Shown here: piece after piece, positions 1 through 9,033 of the stretch
Layout of the letters: each line of letters starts with the position of its first letter
How positions within the stretch are numbered: position 1 is the stretch's first letter
Assembly (NCBI GenBank): GCA_027483505.1
Contig: JAIXUP010000009.1
Span: 231,728 to 295,727, forward strand
Length of the DNA stretch: 64,000 nt
Source: Hyphomicrobiales bacterium
GTDB lineage: Bacteria; Pseudomonadota; Alphaproteobacteria; Rhizobiales; Beijerinckiaceae
Direction: 5' to 3'
Notes under the pieces: generated by a model
Seen by the model: only the letters and a program-made list of their open reading frames with translations
Told to the model about the DNA's origin: nothing
Databases searched by the model: none
Position numbers and translations under genes: made by a program

Positions 1-48
1 GCCTTCCAGCGTGACTGCCGCGATGTTTGCCGGCGCGTCTGTCATCAT
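1..48 (-). CDS. 5' end of an unidentified gene, cut by the window edge
   Basis: Sixteen codons beginning with two consecutive ATG codons run off the left edge on the minus strand, reading MMTDAPANIAAVTLEG. A GGGAG ribosome-binding site sits about 8 bases before the first ATG, which is the main reason to believe it. The product cannot be recognised from this length. It is divergent from the CysQ-like gene, so about 150 bp between them probably hold both promoters. The alternative is chance reading frame. Confidence 0.35.
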   Translation of the reverse strand, partial: MMTDAPANIAAVTLEG

Positions 49-195
49 TGCTGCACTCCCATTTGAGCGGCGAATCGTTATAGTGTATGTGTCTCGGTGT
101 AGCGGGCCGCGTGCGGCCTTGCAAAGCGGATGGTAAGACCCTTCCGGCCCACACGCTGGAATTGCAGCCGCGGAAAGTTCGGCCCCGTGCCCGTC

Positions 196-1044
196 ATGCC
201 CCTCATTCCCGCGAACTTCCTTGGGCTGATGCAAGATCAGCTTGCCTACAAGCTGTTCGTGGCGTCTCTCGCTGGCGCGCAGGCGCTGATGGACTTCTGG
301 TGCGGACAAACCGCGCGGACCGAGAAGACCGATGGTTCGGTCGTTTCGGAGGCCGACCATGCCGCCGATGCGGCTGTGAGAAAAGCCCTGGCCGAGCTCT
401 CGCTCGAGGCTCAGCTGGTGAGCGAGGAATCGGAGTCCCATGCGGCTGCCGGCGACGGGACGTTCCTGCTGCTGGACCCGCTGGATGGAACCGACGAGTT
501 CCTCGCCCATGGCAAGGAATTCTGCGTCTGCCTCGCGGCCATCCATCACGGACGCCCCGTCGCTGGCGCGATCGTGGCGCCCGCGCTGCAGCGGGCATGG
601 TACGCCGGCGAGACATGCTTTGGCGTCGATCTCGGCCCAGATCTGTCGCCGCCGGCCCGGTCGGAGCCGCTGCATGTGCGCAACCGGGCGACCGCCGAGC
701 CGACACGGGCGCTCGTCAGCCGCCGGAATGGCGACGCTCGGTCGGACGCCGCCTTGAGGCGCTGCGGGGTGTCGTCGCTGATGCCGGCCTCATCGGCGAT
801 CAAGTTCGGCTTCCTCGCCGAAGGCAGGGCTGACATCCTCGTGCGGCACGGCCGCACCATGGCGTGGGACATTGCCGCAGGCGAGGCCGTTCTGGCTGCA
901 GCGGGCGGCAGCGTGCGCGGCTTCGATGGTCGGGCGCTGATGTACAGCGGGTCGGATGGCGGGTTCGGCAATCCGCCCTTCATCGCCGTTGCGGACGAAG
1001 GGCTGGTTCAGCCCGTCCTGCTCGCGGTTCAGTGCACCAACTGA
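196..1044 (+). CDS. inositol monophosphatase-family phosphatase, CysQ-like 3'(2'),5'-bisphosphate nucleotidase
   Basis: This is a metal-dependent phosphatase of the IMPase/FIG superfamily. With the start chosen here it has 282 residues. The metal site is visible as EE at about 77-78, the DPLDGT motif at 94-99 and the WD pair at 224-225, in the expected order. Members hydrolyse inositol phosphates or the 3'-phosphate of PAP, a by-product of sulfate assimilation, in the cytoplasm. No sulfate genes are adjacent, so the substrate is open; CysQ is the closest guess because of the EKTDGS..SEAD N-terminal segment. An upstream in-frame ATG at 130 gives a poor, arginine-rich extension and was not used; ATG 229 is also possible. 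Its last 16 bases overlap the convergent YHS-domain gene. Confidence 0.8.
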   Translation: MPLIPANFLGLMQDQLAYKLFVASLAGAQALMDFWCGQTARTEKTDGSVVSEADHAADAAVRKALAELSLEAQLVSEESESHAAAGDGTFLLLDPLDGTDEFLAHGKEFCVCLAAIHHGRPVAGAIVAPALQRAWYAGETCFGVDLGPDLSPPARSEPLHVRNRATAEPTRALVSRRNGDARSDAALRRCGVSSLMPASSAIKFGFLAEGRADILVRHGRTMAWDIAAGEAVLAAAGGSVRGFDGRALMYSGSDGGFGNPPFIAVADEGLVQPVLLAVQCTN

Positions 1045-1562
1045 GTTTCCACCGCCGACCAGTTGCGTTGCGCCACGGCGCGCAGGTCCGGCTCGGCCAG
1101 CCATCTGGCCTTGTTCTGTGAATTGCGGAACAGCAGCAGCCCGCCGTCCGCGATCAGGAAGTATTCCGGATTGGAGGTGACCGCGCGCCCGCCCGCCACG
1201 CCGACCGGATCATATCCGCCGAAAATCGGGCTGTAGACCTCTGGATTGCGCGCGAATGCACTGCGGTTTGCGGCGTTGGCGAAACGCCAGACGATGCCGT
1301 TGTGCATGAGTTCAAACTGCGCCCGGCCGCCGATTGCGCGACCTGACGTGAAATAGGACACAGGGTCGATGCCATCAAGCGCCAGCCCGCTGCTGTGCTG
1401 GATCGGTACGAGTTCGCTGATCTTGGGCAATTCCGGCAGGGTTGGCAGGCGGCTGTCTGCGCCTGCGCCCGATGCATCCACCGCTGACACGCACAGGCCG
1501 AGCGCCACTATCGCCGGAGCCGCGCGGTCGAACCAGGTCCGATGCCTTGCATTGGCCGTCAT
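1029..1562 (-). CDS. secreted YHS-domain protein
   Basis: A 177-residue protein with a hydrophobic signal-like segment at about residues 13-34, followed by a short proline-rich linker and a YHS-type fold. The signature is GLALDGIDPVSYF, then a beta-rich stretch with VWRFANAANRSAF and a conserved YSPIFGGYDPVGVA segment. YHS proteins of this kind are small periplasmic or lipoprotein-like domains often linked to metal or heme handling, but a precise role is not known. There is no lipobox cysteine. The gene is convergent with, and overlaps, the CysQ-like gene by 16 bases. The family call is good; function is unassigned. Confidence 0.72.
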   Translation of the reverse strand: MTANARHRTWFDRAAPAIVALGLCVSAVDASGAGADSRLPTLPELPKISELVPIQHSSGLALDGIDPVSYFTSGRAIGGRAQFELMHNGIVWRFANAANRSAFARNPEVYSPIFGGYDPVGVAGGRAVTSNPEYFLIADGGLLLFRNSQNKARWLAEPDLRAVAQRNWSAVETQLVH

Positions 1563-1697
1563 CGCAGATGATCCTGTCGCGTGTGATTCGGTTCCGGCGT
1601 CACGATCCGGTCCCGTATGAATTACATCTGGTCAGCTACAGGCTGACATGTAACCGAAAGGTTGACGCCCGTGTTTCGCCAGGAGGTCGTGTTGCAG

Positions 1698-2279
1698 ATG
1701 AGGTTGCCAATCCGTTTCGCGATGCTGGCGTTTTTGCTGGTGGCCATGACCGGCCTTGCCCCGCATTCCGCCTCTGCGCAGCAGGGCAATGGCGGCACCT
1801 TCAAGCCGGCCGAGCTGATCGGGTCAGGGCACAAGTTCTTCGGCAACGTCTCGCGCGGCCTCGCGCTGGCGATCGAGGAAGCCGTGCGCCGCTGGGGCGA
1901 GCCCAACGGCTATGTCCTGGGCCAGGAGGGGTCGGGCGCGTTCGTGGCCGGACTGAGGTTCGGCGAGGGCACGCTTTACACCCGCAACGCCGGAGACCGG
2001 CGCGTGTTCTGGCAGGGGCCGTCGCTCGGCTTCGACTTCGGCGGCGACGGCGCGCGCACCATGATGCTGGTCTACAACATGCCGCGCACCGATGCGATCT
2101 TCCAGCGCTTCGGGGGGGTCGACGGTTCCGTCTATTTCATCGCCGGCTTCGGCTTCACCGCGCTCACCGCAGGCGACGGCGTGACGGTCGTGCCGATCCG
2201 CAGTGGCGTCGGCGCCCGGCTTGGCGTGAATGTCGGCTATCTCAAGTTCACGCCGAAATCGACATGGAATCCTTTCTGA
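1698..2279 (+). CDS. eipA: EipA family (DUF1134) periplasmic envelope protein
   Basis: A 193-residue secreted protein with a clear signal peptide ending near the SASA-QQG site at residue 27. The rest is a glycine-rich beta domain typical of DUF1134: GQEGSGAFVAGLRFGEGTLY, then VYNMPRTDAIFQRFGGVDGSVYF, and a C-terminal GVGARLGVNVGYLKF. In Brucella, EipA is a periplasmic protein needed for envelope integrity; that role is inferred here by homology. AGGAGG at 1681-1686 lies 11 bases before ATG 1698 and 5 bases before an in-frame TTG at 1692, so either could be used. A GTCAGC-N5-GCTGAC dyad at 1631-1647 lies just upstream and could be a regulator site. The gene stands alone. Confidence 0.88.
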   Translation: MRLPIRFAMLAFLLVAMTGLAPHSASAQQGNGGTFKPAELIGSGHKFFGNVSRGLALAIEEAVRRWGEPNGYVLGQEGSGAFVAGLRFGEGTLYTRNAGDRRVFWQGPSLGFDFGGDGARTMMLVYNMPRTDAIFQRFGGVDGSVYFIAGFGFTALTAGDGVTVVPIRSGVGARLGVNVGYLKFTPKSTWNPF

Positions 2280-2370
2280 CAGACCTTTCGGTCGTCACGG
2301 AACTTTCTTGCCGGTTTCAAATCCAGCCATGACGTCCTTACCGTAACGTGATAACGTTTCACCCCAGAAC

Positions 2371-3774
2371 GTGGGGACGCTTGTCGTGATTGAAGCTGTC
2401 ATGCTGGCTGCGCTGGGCTTCCTTGCCGCAACCTTTCTGTGGCTCCTGATCCTGCCGGCCATCAGCCGACGCGCCGAGCGGCTGGCCCGCCGCCGCGCCG
2501 AACTGACATTCCCGATTTCGGTCGACGAGATCGCCGCCGAGCGCGACCATCTGCGCGCCGAGTATGCGGTCAGGCAGCGTGAGCTGGAACGCCGGAGCGA
2601 GGAGAGCGCCGCACTGCGGGCCGAGGCGCTTGCGAAGGTCGGTGGTCTCGATATCCAGATTTCCGAGTTGAAGACCACGCTCGGCGTGCGCGACGTCAAC
2701 ATTGCCGACCTTTCCGGGCGGCTGACGGACACCGCGGCCGATCTTGCGCAAACGCGCGCCCGGCTGGCCGATGAAGAAGCCGGGCATGCCGGAACGCGGG
2801 CTGACCTTGCGATCCGGGGCGAAGCGCTGGCGGAGCGGGACAAGGACATCGCCGCTCTCCGGGTCGAGCGCGCGGACCTGACGGCGACGCTGGCCGCGCG
2901 CGTGCGCGATCTTGAAGCCGCCACGGATCGCGGCAACCATCTGAGCCGGGAACTGGCCGCCACGGCAGGTGCATTGGCCACGCTGCGCGACGCCCATGCT
3001 GCCTTGTCAGGACAGCGCGACCAACTCGAGACATCCTTGTCCGCCAGTGAAGCGCTCGGCGCGGCGCAGGCCGCCGAACTGTCGCGTCTGAGGGCCACGC
3101 TTGCAGACACGCAGGCCAGCTTCGCGGCGGAACAGGCCGGCCACAGCACGACTCGCTTTGCCTTCGAACAGCGCGGCGTCGAGCTTTCCGCCCTCCTGAG
3201 CGAACGAGACACTCTGCGCCAGCGGCTGAAAGCAAGCGACGACGCGCTTGCGACACAGACCCAGATCGTCACCGAACTGCAGGCGGCCAAGGCCACGATC
3301 ACGGCGCAGGAGAAGGCAAGCCGCGTGGAGATCGGCAAACTCAGCGCGGACCTCCGCGGGCTGGTCGCCGACAAGGCCAGGCTGGAAGCCGCCCAGGGCA
3401 CGATCCGCCGTGAGGCCGAGGCGCGGACGCATTCCCTCAACGCGAACCTTGACGAGATGCGGGCGAAGCTGGCGGCCATGAAGGCCGAGCGGACCAGCCT
3501 TTCTTCCGAGTTGTCTGAGCTTAGGCGCAGTGCCGAGAAGGCGCGCGCCCGGATAGAGGCGGAGAATGCCGAACTGCGGCGGGCGATCATTCAGGTCGGC
3601 GACGCGTTCCTCGAGCGCGCTCCTGCGTCCGACGCGGCATCAGCGCGTTTCACCGCTTCGGATTTGCCGCCTTTGGGCGCCAGCGGCGGCAAGGGCTCCG
3701 CCAAGGCGACACGCACGGGCGGGGGCATGGCGCGCAAGACGCCGCCGATCGTGCCGGACCGCGCCGCCGAGTGA
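2371..3774 (+). CDS. membrane-anchored long coiled-coil protein, function unknown
   Basis: A 467-residue protein with one transmembrane segment at about residues 6-29, then basic residues (SRRAERLARRRAEL), then about 380 residues of nearly unbroken heptad-like coiled coil rich in Ala, Leu, Glu and Arg. The tail from about 420 is low-complexity and basic. Topology by the positive-inside rule puts the coiled coil in the cytoplasm. This resembles scaffolding or polar-organising proteins in shape but no family is recognised. The first start is GTG 2371; GTG 2386 or ATG 2401 would merely shorten the N-terminus before the membrane segment. The convergent YfhO-like gene ends 36 bases downstream. Confidence 0.8.
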   Translation: MGTLVVIEAVMLAALGFLAATFLWLLILPAISRRAERLARRRAELTFPISVDEIAAERDHLRAEYAVRQRELERRSEESAALRAEALAKVGGLDIQISELKTTLGVRDVNIADLSGRLTDTAADLAQTRARLADEEAGHAGTRADLAIRGEALAERDKDIAALRVERADLTATLAARVRDLEAATDRGNHLSRELAATAGALATLRDAHAALSGQRDQLETSLSASEALGAAQAAELSRLRATLADTQASFAAEQAGHSTTRFAFEQRGVELSALLSERDTLRQRLKASDDALATQTQIVTELQAAKATITAQEKASRVEIGKLSADLRGLVADKARLEAAQGTIRREAEARTHSLNANLDEMRAKLAAMKAERTSLSSELSELRRSAEKARARIEAENAELRRAIIQVGDAFLERAPASDAASARFTASDLPPLGASGGKGSAKATRTGGGMARKTPPIVPDRAAE

Positions 3775-3810
3775 TCTGACGGCAGGCCGCGCGCCGCACA
3801 GGCTGTGTTT

Positions 3811-6249
3811 TCAGAACCGCTGCGCGATGGCCGCGACGCCATTCAGCACCGCGCGAGTCAGCGGACGAGGCAGGCGCTCGGCCACGTCGAGGGCAAGCCC
3901 GCGGAACGGCTCAAAGCGGAACACCACAGTTGATCGGCCTGCCGGCACCTGCACGGTCCGGAACAGCACGTTGCCGCGCAGAAGGGTTTCAGGCTGGCCG
4001 TTGACTTCGACGGTCCACCAGCGCTGCCAGGCGTCGTTCAGGACGAGAAAGCCGCATGATGGGGATACGACATCCACGGCCACGATGGTGTTGCCGTAGC
4101 TGCGGATGGATGCCGAAGCCGCGCCGGGCGCGCCTGCCGCCGCGCACGCGGCCGGGGGCGGAAGCTCGGCGAGCGCCACCATGCGGCGCGGGTCGAAATC
4201 ACGCGGCCAGATGCCGGTTGCGATGATCGCCTCGATGTTGGCTTCGCGCGCCTCGGGCACAACGAGAACCCGCGGCAGGGCAGCGCTGTTCTCATAGATG
4301 TAGCCGTCCGACGTCCTGCCGATCAGCCGGAGAACACCTGCAGGCAGCGTACGGTCCACCTCTTCGACCGGCACGCGGCTGACAATGAACCGCAGGCCGA
4401 GCATATCCGCCAGCAGGGAGCGGTAGCCGGGAAACAGCGGGCTGAAACTGCGCTGGTCGGGCAGCGCGATGTGATCGCCGGCGCCGGTGGCGCGCGCATA
4501 GTCACCCAGCCGCAGCGGATTGTAGCCCAGCACATGGTCGAAACCGTGGGTCATCGACACGTTCGGCCAGTGAAAATCAATGCCGAGCAACTCAACGCGG
4601 TCGCGCCGGTCCGGGGCTGCGGTCCGGGCGAGCTCGGCCCTGATGCGCGCGATGGTCGGGTTGGCGGTGTCGGGACGCAGGACGTCATACTGGCTGGTCG
4701 GCAGGCCGGTGGACTCGCTCGGGCCGTTGCTGGTCGACAGGTCGACGGCGAGCAAGGCAGCCACGAACAGCGCTGCGCCGAGTGGCGCGCTGAGCTGCGC
4801 CCGGCGCAGGAACCAGAGCATGGCCCCGCTCAGCGCGAACAGGATTGCGGCAGTGACCAGCGGCGACCACGCCACCCGGGTCCGACCGAGCAGCAGCGCC
4901 AGCCACACTGCCGCAGCGAAAGCCGCAGTGAGCGTGGCCGCGATGGCGAGCCATTGCCAGCGTCGCAACTCCGGCGAGGTGCGCGTGACCAGCACATGTA
5001 CGCAATAGCCGGCCAGAATGGCAGCCAGTGCGCCGAAATTGAACAGGGCGTCGGCCGGGCGTCGATAATAGGCCACGCCCGGCAGGAGTTGAAACAGCGC
5101 GCCGAACACGGGCGTGTAGCGACCAAGCGCATAGAACAGCGCCAGCGCCGTCAGGATTGCAATGGCCCTGACAGGTGGATCCCAGGCGCGGCCGCGCACG
5201 ATGCCGACGGCCAGGATGGCCAGCAGCGGCAGGGCGCCGAGATAGGCGACGCTCATGTTGCGGGCGAGGTAGAGGTCGACATTGCCGAAAAAGCTGTTCC
5301 AGGCCGGGCTTGGCTGACCCCAGAAATTCTCAAGAGGCCCCGCCGCGCCGAACAGGTTGGCGATGAAGAGGGTCAGGAGGGAGGCTGGGTGCAGGCTGCC
5401 TTTCCCCGCGCCCTCATAGTCGATGGCCGGTCGGTTGGACTGTTCGGCGAGCATCAGCGTGAACAGGATTGGGATCGCCGCGGTGAGGACAGCTGCGACG
5501 CCGGTCGCGATCAGCGGTCTGAGGCTGTGGCGGATGGCCCGCCAGACAGAGGCCGATTGCAGCCAGGCGGCGATGGTGAGGCCCGCCAGCGTGTAGACGC
5601 CGATCAGCGCCACCTGATCGCGTCCGAGGATCATCAGGCCGACGAACAGGCCGGCCAGAAGCCCCCAGCGGATACTGCGCCGGCCGATGGCGCGCGACAT
5701 CAGCCAGAGCGCGATGGCGAAATAGCTCAGGCTCATGACCTGGCCGATGTGCTGGATGCGCCAGGCCGCCGCCGCGCCGAAGGCGAAGACAAGCGCCGCC
5801 GTCACCGCCCCTGCCGGCGCCCAGTCCCGGTCCCGAAAGAGCATGACCAGCGCCAGCGCCCCCGCCAGAAGCGCGCCGAGCACGACCGCATCGCCGACAA
5901 GCGGACCGGGCCGGGGAAAGAGCAGCGCCGCGATCACATGCGGGGGTGAGAACACCAGCGATTGCGGATCCGCGATCTGCGGATGACCGCCGAAGACATG
6001 GGGGTTCCAGAACGGGCTGTCGCCCCGGGCCAGCGAGCCGGCGAGAAACTGGAGCTGCGGCTGGAAATGGGCCTTGGCGTCCCAGGGGATCGTCAGGGCT
6101 CCCGAGAGCCAGGCCCAGTTGAGGGCACCCCAGAACACGCAGACGATGGCGATTGTGGCCAAGGTCCCGGCGCGGGTCCAGGCCGATGGCTCCGCAGTTG
6201 CGTCAGAGTGCTGATCCAGAGCCGATTCCCGAGACATGGCGACGATCAT
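3811..6249 (-). CDS. large polytopic membrane protein, YfhO-like (GT-C type)
   Basis: An 812-residue protein with about a dozen transmembrane helices in the first 510 residues and a soluble C-terminal domain of about 300 residues. The N-terminal loop after the first helix carries WDAKAHFQPQLQFLAG and SPFWNPHVFGGHP, which matches the DxD/E-containing first loop of YfhO and related GT-C glycosyltransferase-like proteins. The soluble part ends with a beta-domain (WTVEVNGQPETLLRGNVLFRTVQVPAG) also typical of YfhO. In Gram-positives YfhO family proteins glycosylate lipoteichoic acid; the alphaproteobacterial substrate is unknown and probably a lipid-linked sugar transfer at the periplasmic face. 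It is monocistronic. ATG 6237 is an alternative start. Confidence 0.78.
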   Translation of the reverse strand: MIVAMSRESALDQHSDATAEPSAWTRAGTLATIAIVCVFWGALNWAWLSGALTIPWDAKAHFQPQLQFLAGSLARGDSPFWNPHVFGGHPQIADPQSLVFSPPHVIAALLFPRPGPLVGDAVVLGALLAGALALVMLFRDRDWAPAGAVTAALVFAFGAAAAWRIQHIGQVMSLSYFAIALWLMSRAIGRRSIRWGLLAGLFVGLMILGRDQVALIGVYTLAGLTIAAWLQSASVWRAIRHSLRPLIATGVAAVLTAAIPILFTLMLAEQSNRPAIDYEGAGKGSLHPASLLTLFIANLFGAAGPLENFWGQPSPAWNSFFGNVDLYLARNMSVAYLGALPLLAILAVGIVRGRAWDPPVRAIAILTALALFYALGRYTPVFGALFQLLPGVAYYRRPADALFNFGALAAILAGYCVHVLVTRTSPELRRWQWLAIAATLTAAFAAAVWLALLLGRTRVAWSPLVTAAILFALSGAMLWFLRRAQLSAPLGAALFVAALLAVDLSTSNGPSESTGLPTSQYDVLRPDTANPTIARIRAELARTAAPDRRDRVELLGIDFHWPNVSMTHGFDHVLGYNPLRLGDYARATGAGDHIALPDQRSFSPLFPGYRSLLADMLGLRFIVSRVPVEEVDRTLPAGVLRLIGRTSDGYIYENSAALPRVLVVPEAREANIEAIIATGIWPRDFDPRRMVALAELPPPAACAAAGAPGAASASIRSYGNTIVAVDVVSPSCGFLVLNDAWQRWWTVEVNGQPETLLRGNVLFRTVQVPAGRSTVVFRFEPFRGLALDVAERLPRPLTRAVLNGVAAIAQRF

Positions 6250-6309
6250 AGACGCAAAACAGGGGGCACGTCGCGCCTGTCCGTGGCAGCAGGCGACCCG
6301 ATCAAGGCC

Positions 6310-7440
6310 TCAATCGTTGGGCGCGGCGCGCGCCATCAGGGCGTCCATGTCGATGTAGTGGCCGGCCCTGTCGCGCTTGGACTCCAGATATTGGACATTG
6401 TGCTTGTTGGGCCGCCCGAGCACGCGCCGGCTGGCCTGGACCTCAAGGCCGGCATGGCGGATCGCGCCGATCTTGACCGGGTTGTTGGTCATGGCGACGA
6501 CGCGCTTCACGCCAAGCTGCTTCAGCATCTCGGCGGCGAAATCGAAGCGGCGCTGGTCGAGGTCAAAACCGAGTACCTCGTCGGCGTCATAGGTGTCCCA
6601 GCCCTCGCTCTGCAGGCGATAGGCGCGCATCTTGTTGGAGAGGCCGTTGCCGCGTCCCTCCTGGTCGAGATAGAGCAGAATGCCGCCCTCGTTTTCCGCC
6701 ATCCAGCGCACCGTCTCACGAAGCTGGTCGCCGCAATCGCACTTGAGTGAGCCGAACAGGTCGCCGGTCAGGCAGGCGGAGTGGATGCGGACGTGCACCG
6801 GCTCGTCATAGTTCAGCTTGCCGACAACGATCGCGACCTGGTCGCGCAGGCCTTCGCCGCCGCGGAAGATCACGAACTCGGTCTTGGGCGCATCCTCAAG
6901 CGGAACGGGCGCGCGCCCGACAATGCTGAGTTCCTCGACCTGCGACTTGCGGAAGCTGTTGATCGCTGTGACCTCGACGCGCACCAGCGGTTCGTCGGCC
7001 ACGGAGGCGGGGTCGACCGGCACGATCACCAGCGCGGGAATGATGAGCGAGAGGGCGGCCAGCTCCAGGGCACTGATGTCGATGGCGCTGGCGATCGCGA
7101 TCGGCGCATCGATCCGGCCCTCGACCTTCAGCACCAGCTGTTCGATGCGGGCCATGTCGATGACCGGCAGCGCCACCGTGCCCGGGACCTTGCGGCCCGT
7201 CGCGCCCAGACGGCGGAGGCGGGCCGCCGGCAGCGTCAGGCGCGCCTTGCCGTCTGCAAACGCATTCAGCTTGTCGACGAAGGCGGCATCGAGCAGTTCG
7301 GCAGACACGATCAACGCCGCGCCTTCACCGCCGGTGAGCAGCAAGGGCCGGCCAGAGCGGAGTTCCGAGATGGCGCGGTCGACCGCCACCTGGTCCTGTC
7401 CGCGGTCAAGGCCGAGCATCGAACGCTTGTTCGCCTTCAT
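6310..7440 (-). CDS. ribA: GTP cyclohydrolase II with degenerate RibB-like N-terminal domain
   Basis: GTP cyclohydrolase II opens GTP to 2,5-diamino-6-ribosylamino-pyrimidinone phosphate, the first step of flavin synthesis. The C-terminal half is complete: the zinc cysteines are C223, C234 and C236 in the SAC-LTGDLFGSLKCDC region, followed by LDQEGRGNGL at 258-267. Residues 15-185 resemble the DHBP synthase (RibB) fold but lack its acidic DDE and EGD catalytic motifs, so this half is probably inactive, as in RibBX-type proteins. Start at ATG 7440 (376 residues) was preferred; ATG 7482 and 7527 give longer N-termini without a good ribosome-binding site. It is close to a PTPS-like/glycosyltransferase operon on the same strand, so its product may feed another pathway too. 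Confidence 0.93.
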   Translation of the reverse strand: MKANKRSMLGLDRGQDQVAVDRAISELRSGRPLLLTGGEGAALIVSAELLDAAFVDKLNAFADGKARLTLPAARLRRLGATGRKVPGTVALPVIDMARIEQLVLKVEGRIDAPIAIASAIDISALELAALSLIIPALVIVPVDPASVADEPLVRVEVTAINSFRKSQVEELSIVGRAPVPLEDAPKTEFVIFRGGEGLRDQVAIVVGKLNYDEPVHVRIHSACLTGDLFGSLKCDCGDQLRETVRWMAENEGGILLYLDQEGRGNGLSNKMRAYRLQSEGWDTYDADEVLGFDLDQRRFDFAAEMLKQLGVKRVVAMTNNPVKIGAIRHAGLEVQASRRVLGRPNKHNVQYLESKRDRAGHYIDMDALMARAAPND

Positions 7441-7614
7441 CAGAGCACCATGCTTTCCGTCAACATATTTCTCGAACTGCATACGTGGAACCACGGATGG
7501 CCAGTTCAAGGAGCGGCACACAAACATCCGGCGCTTGAACCGTGCATGAACATCAGTGCATCATCCGTCGGTTGGTCGGCGCATCCCGCCGGACCCGGTT
7601 TCCAGAAGGTGCTG

Positions 7615-8175
7615 ATGATGCAGACCGACTCCGGACCGCCCGCCTACAGCGCGCCGGCGCGCCAGTTCCACTGGGTGACCGCCGCTTTCGTGTTCGTCAT
7701 GATCCCCGTGGGCGTGATCATGGCCGAACGTGGCGAGCGCAACATCTGGGACGGCACCACCAACGCGCTGTATTCGGGCCACAAGCTCGCCGGTTTCATC
7801 CTTCTGTTCGTGCTGATCGCACGCTTAGGCTACCGGTTGGTGAAGGGCGCGCCGCCGGATGAGCCGACGTTGGCGCCATGGCAGAAGACGGTGTCCCACA
7901 TCACGCATTGGGCGATCTATGCGGTGCTGTTCGCCCAGATCATGACAGGCTGGGTCGGCGTGTCGCTCTACCCGGCGCTCGACATTTTTGGGCTGTTCTC
8001 TCTGCCGGGCCTGGTCGAGCCCGACGAGGGCGCGGCGGCAAGGGTCCTTTTCGCGCACAAGCTGTTCGGATTTCTGCTTGTGGCCCTCATCGCAATGCAT
8101 GTCGGTGCGTCATTGCACCATCACTTCATCCGCAAGGATGGCGTCCTGCGGCGCATGCTGCCGAAAAAGACCTGA
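7615..8175 (+). CDS. cytochrome b561 family membrane protein
   Basis: A 186-residue four-helix membrane cytochrome. Histidines suited to bind two b-type hemes lie at H19 (FHW), H56 (GHKLAG), H95/H98 (SHITHW), H148 (AHKLFG) and H162 (MHVG), the pattern of the CybB/YodB group, which passes electrons between quinol and an acceptor in the inner membrane. The start ATG 7615 follows AGAAGG by 5 bases; a longer frame reaching back over ribA has no support. It is divergent from ribA and convergent with the methyltransferase gene, so it is not in their operon. The redox partner is unknown. Confidence 0.9.
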   Translation: MMQTDSGPPAYSAPARQFHWVTAAFVFVMIPVGVIMAERGERNIWDGTTNALYSGHKLAGFILLFVLIARLGYRLVKGAPPDEPTLAPWQKTVSHITHWAIYAVLFAQIMTGWVGVSLYPALDIFGLFSLPGLVEPDEGAAARVLFAHKLFGFLLVALIAMHVGASLHHHFIRKDGVLRRMLPKKT

Positions 8176-8183
8176 GGCGACCG

Positions 8184-9020
8184 TCAGGCTGGCCTGGCGA
8201 AAAGATCGAGGTGGCCGACAAGGCCCTGCCGGGCAGCCGATTTGGCGGCGAGCCAGCTTGCGATCTCGGCTTCGGGAACCTTGCCGGTCTCGTGCACGGC
8301 GGAGGCGATGCCGCCGGTCAGCGCCGTAACGAGGGCTGCGTCCTCGCCTGTCATCAGCCAAGGGCTTTCGCCGGTCTCGGCCGTGTAGCCCGCTGTCCGG
8401 AAGGCGTCGGCCATCACCATGCAGGCGTCCGGGCCTGCGGCGGGGCCGAACCCCTTGTCCGAGTGCTGGTGCGCGTGGAAGGCGGCGACCATGGCGGCGT
8501 CCGCCGGATGTGGCGGCTGCCAGATCTCGCGGCCGTCATAGGTCAGGACCGTGTAGAGCGGCAGCTTGCGATCCTTGAGCGCACCGACAAAGCGGCCGAT
8601 CCAGCGCGGAGAGACGAGGTCGAAAAGCGCTGCAGCCGTCACAAGGTCAGGCCGCCAGTCGAGCACGCGCTCAAGGTCGGTGTTGAGATCGGCGCGGCGA
8701 AAGTCGACCATCAGGCGCTTGCCACCCTTGACGAGCAGCAGTTCTTCCCCGGCTTCGGAGGCCTCGTCGGCCCAGGCCATCAGCCGTGTGCGGGCGGCGC
8801 CGAGCAGCACCGGGTCGTAGTCCACGAGCGTCCAGTGCTGGCTGTCGCCGAAGAGCATATAGGTGCCGCGCAGGTTCGAGCCGGCGCCGCAGCCCAGGTC
8901 CATCACCGCGATATGGTCGGGCGCGCCGAACCAATCGCTGACGCAGGCAGCCAGTTCGCGGTTGACCGAGCGGTGATCGACCGGCTCGCGCAGGGCCAGC
9001 CATTCGGCGGAGAAGCTCAT
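8184..9020 (-). CDS. class I SAM-dependent methyltransferase, last gene of the PTPS-like operon
   Basis: A 278-residue Rossmann methyltransferase. Motif I is MDLGCGAGSN at about 40-49 and motif II LVDYDP follows about 25 residues later; a motif IV-like segment TAAALFDLVSP is also visible. The substrate is not evident. It is the fourth gene of a minus-strand run starting with the dehydrogenase near 11.5 kb, 13 bases behind the glycosyltransferase stop, with AAGG before the start. TTG 9026 is an alternative start. From its position it probably methylates the same small molecule or glycoconjugate that the upstream enzymes make; this is inference from gene order only. Confidence 0.85.
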   Translation of the reverse strand: MSFSAEWLALREPVDHRSVNRELAACVSDWFGAPDHIAVMDLGCGAGSNLRGTYMLFGDSQHWTLVDYDPVLLGAARTRLMAWADEASEAGEELLLVKGGKRLMVDFRRADLNTDLERVLDWRPDLVTAAALFDLVSPRWIGRFVGALKDRKLPLYTVLTYDGREIWQPPHPADAAMVAAFHAHQHSDKGFGPAAGPDACMVMADAFRTAGYTAETGESPWLMTGEDAALVTALTGGIASAVHETGKVPEAEIASWLAAKSAARQGLVGHLDLFARPA

Positions 9021-9033
9021 CGGCAAGGGCCTT

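Noticed and set aside
4471..5949. 492-codon open frame antisense to the YfhO-like gene
   Set aside because: It is the reverse-frame shadow of a GC-rich membrane gene; composition is low-complexity Arg/Gln/Asp and there is no ribosome-binding site or domain.
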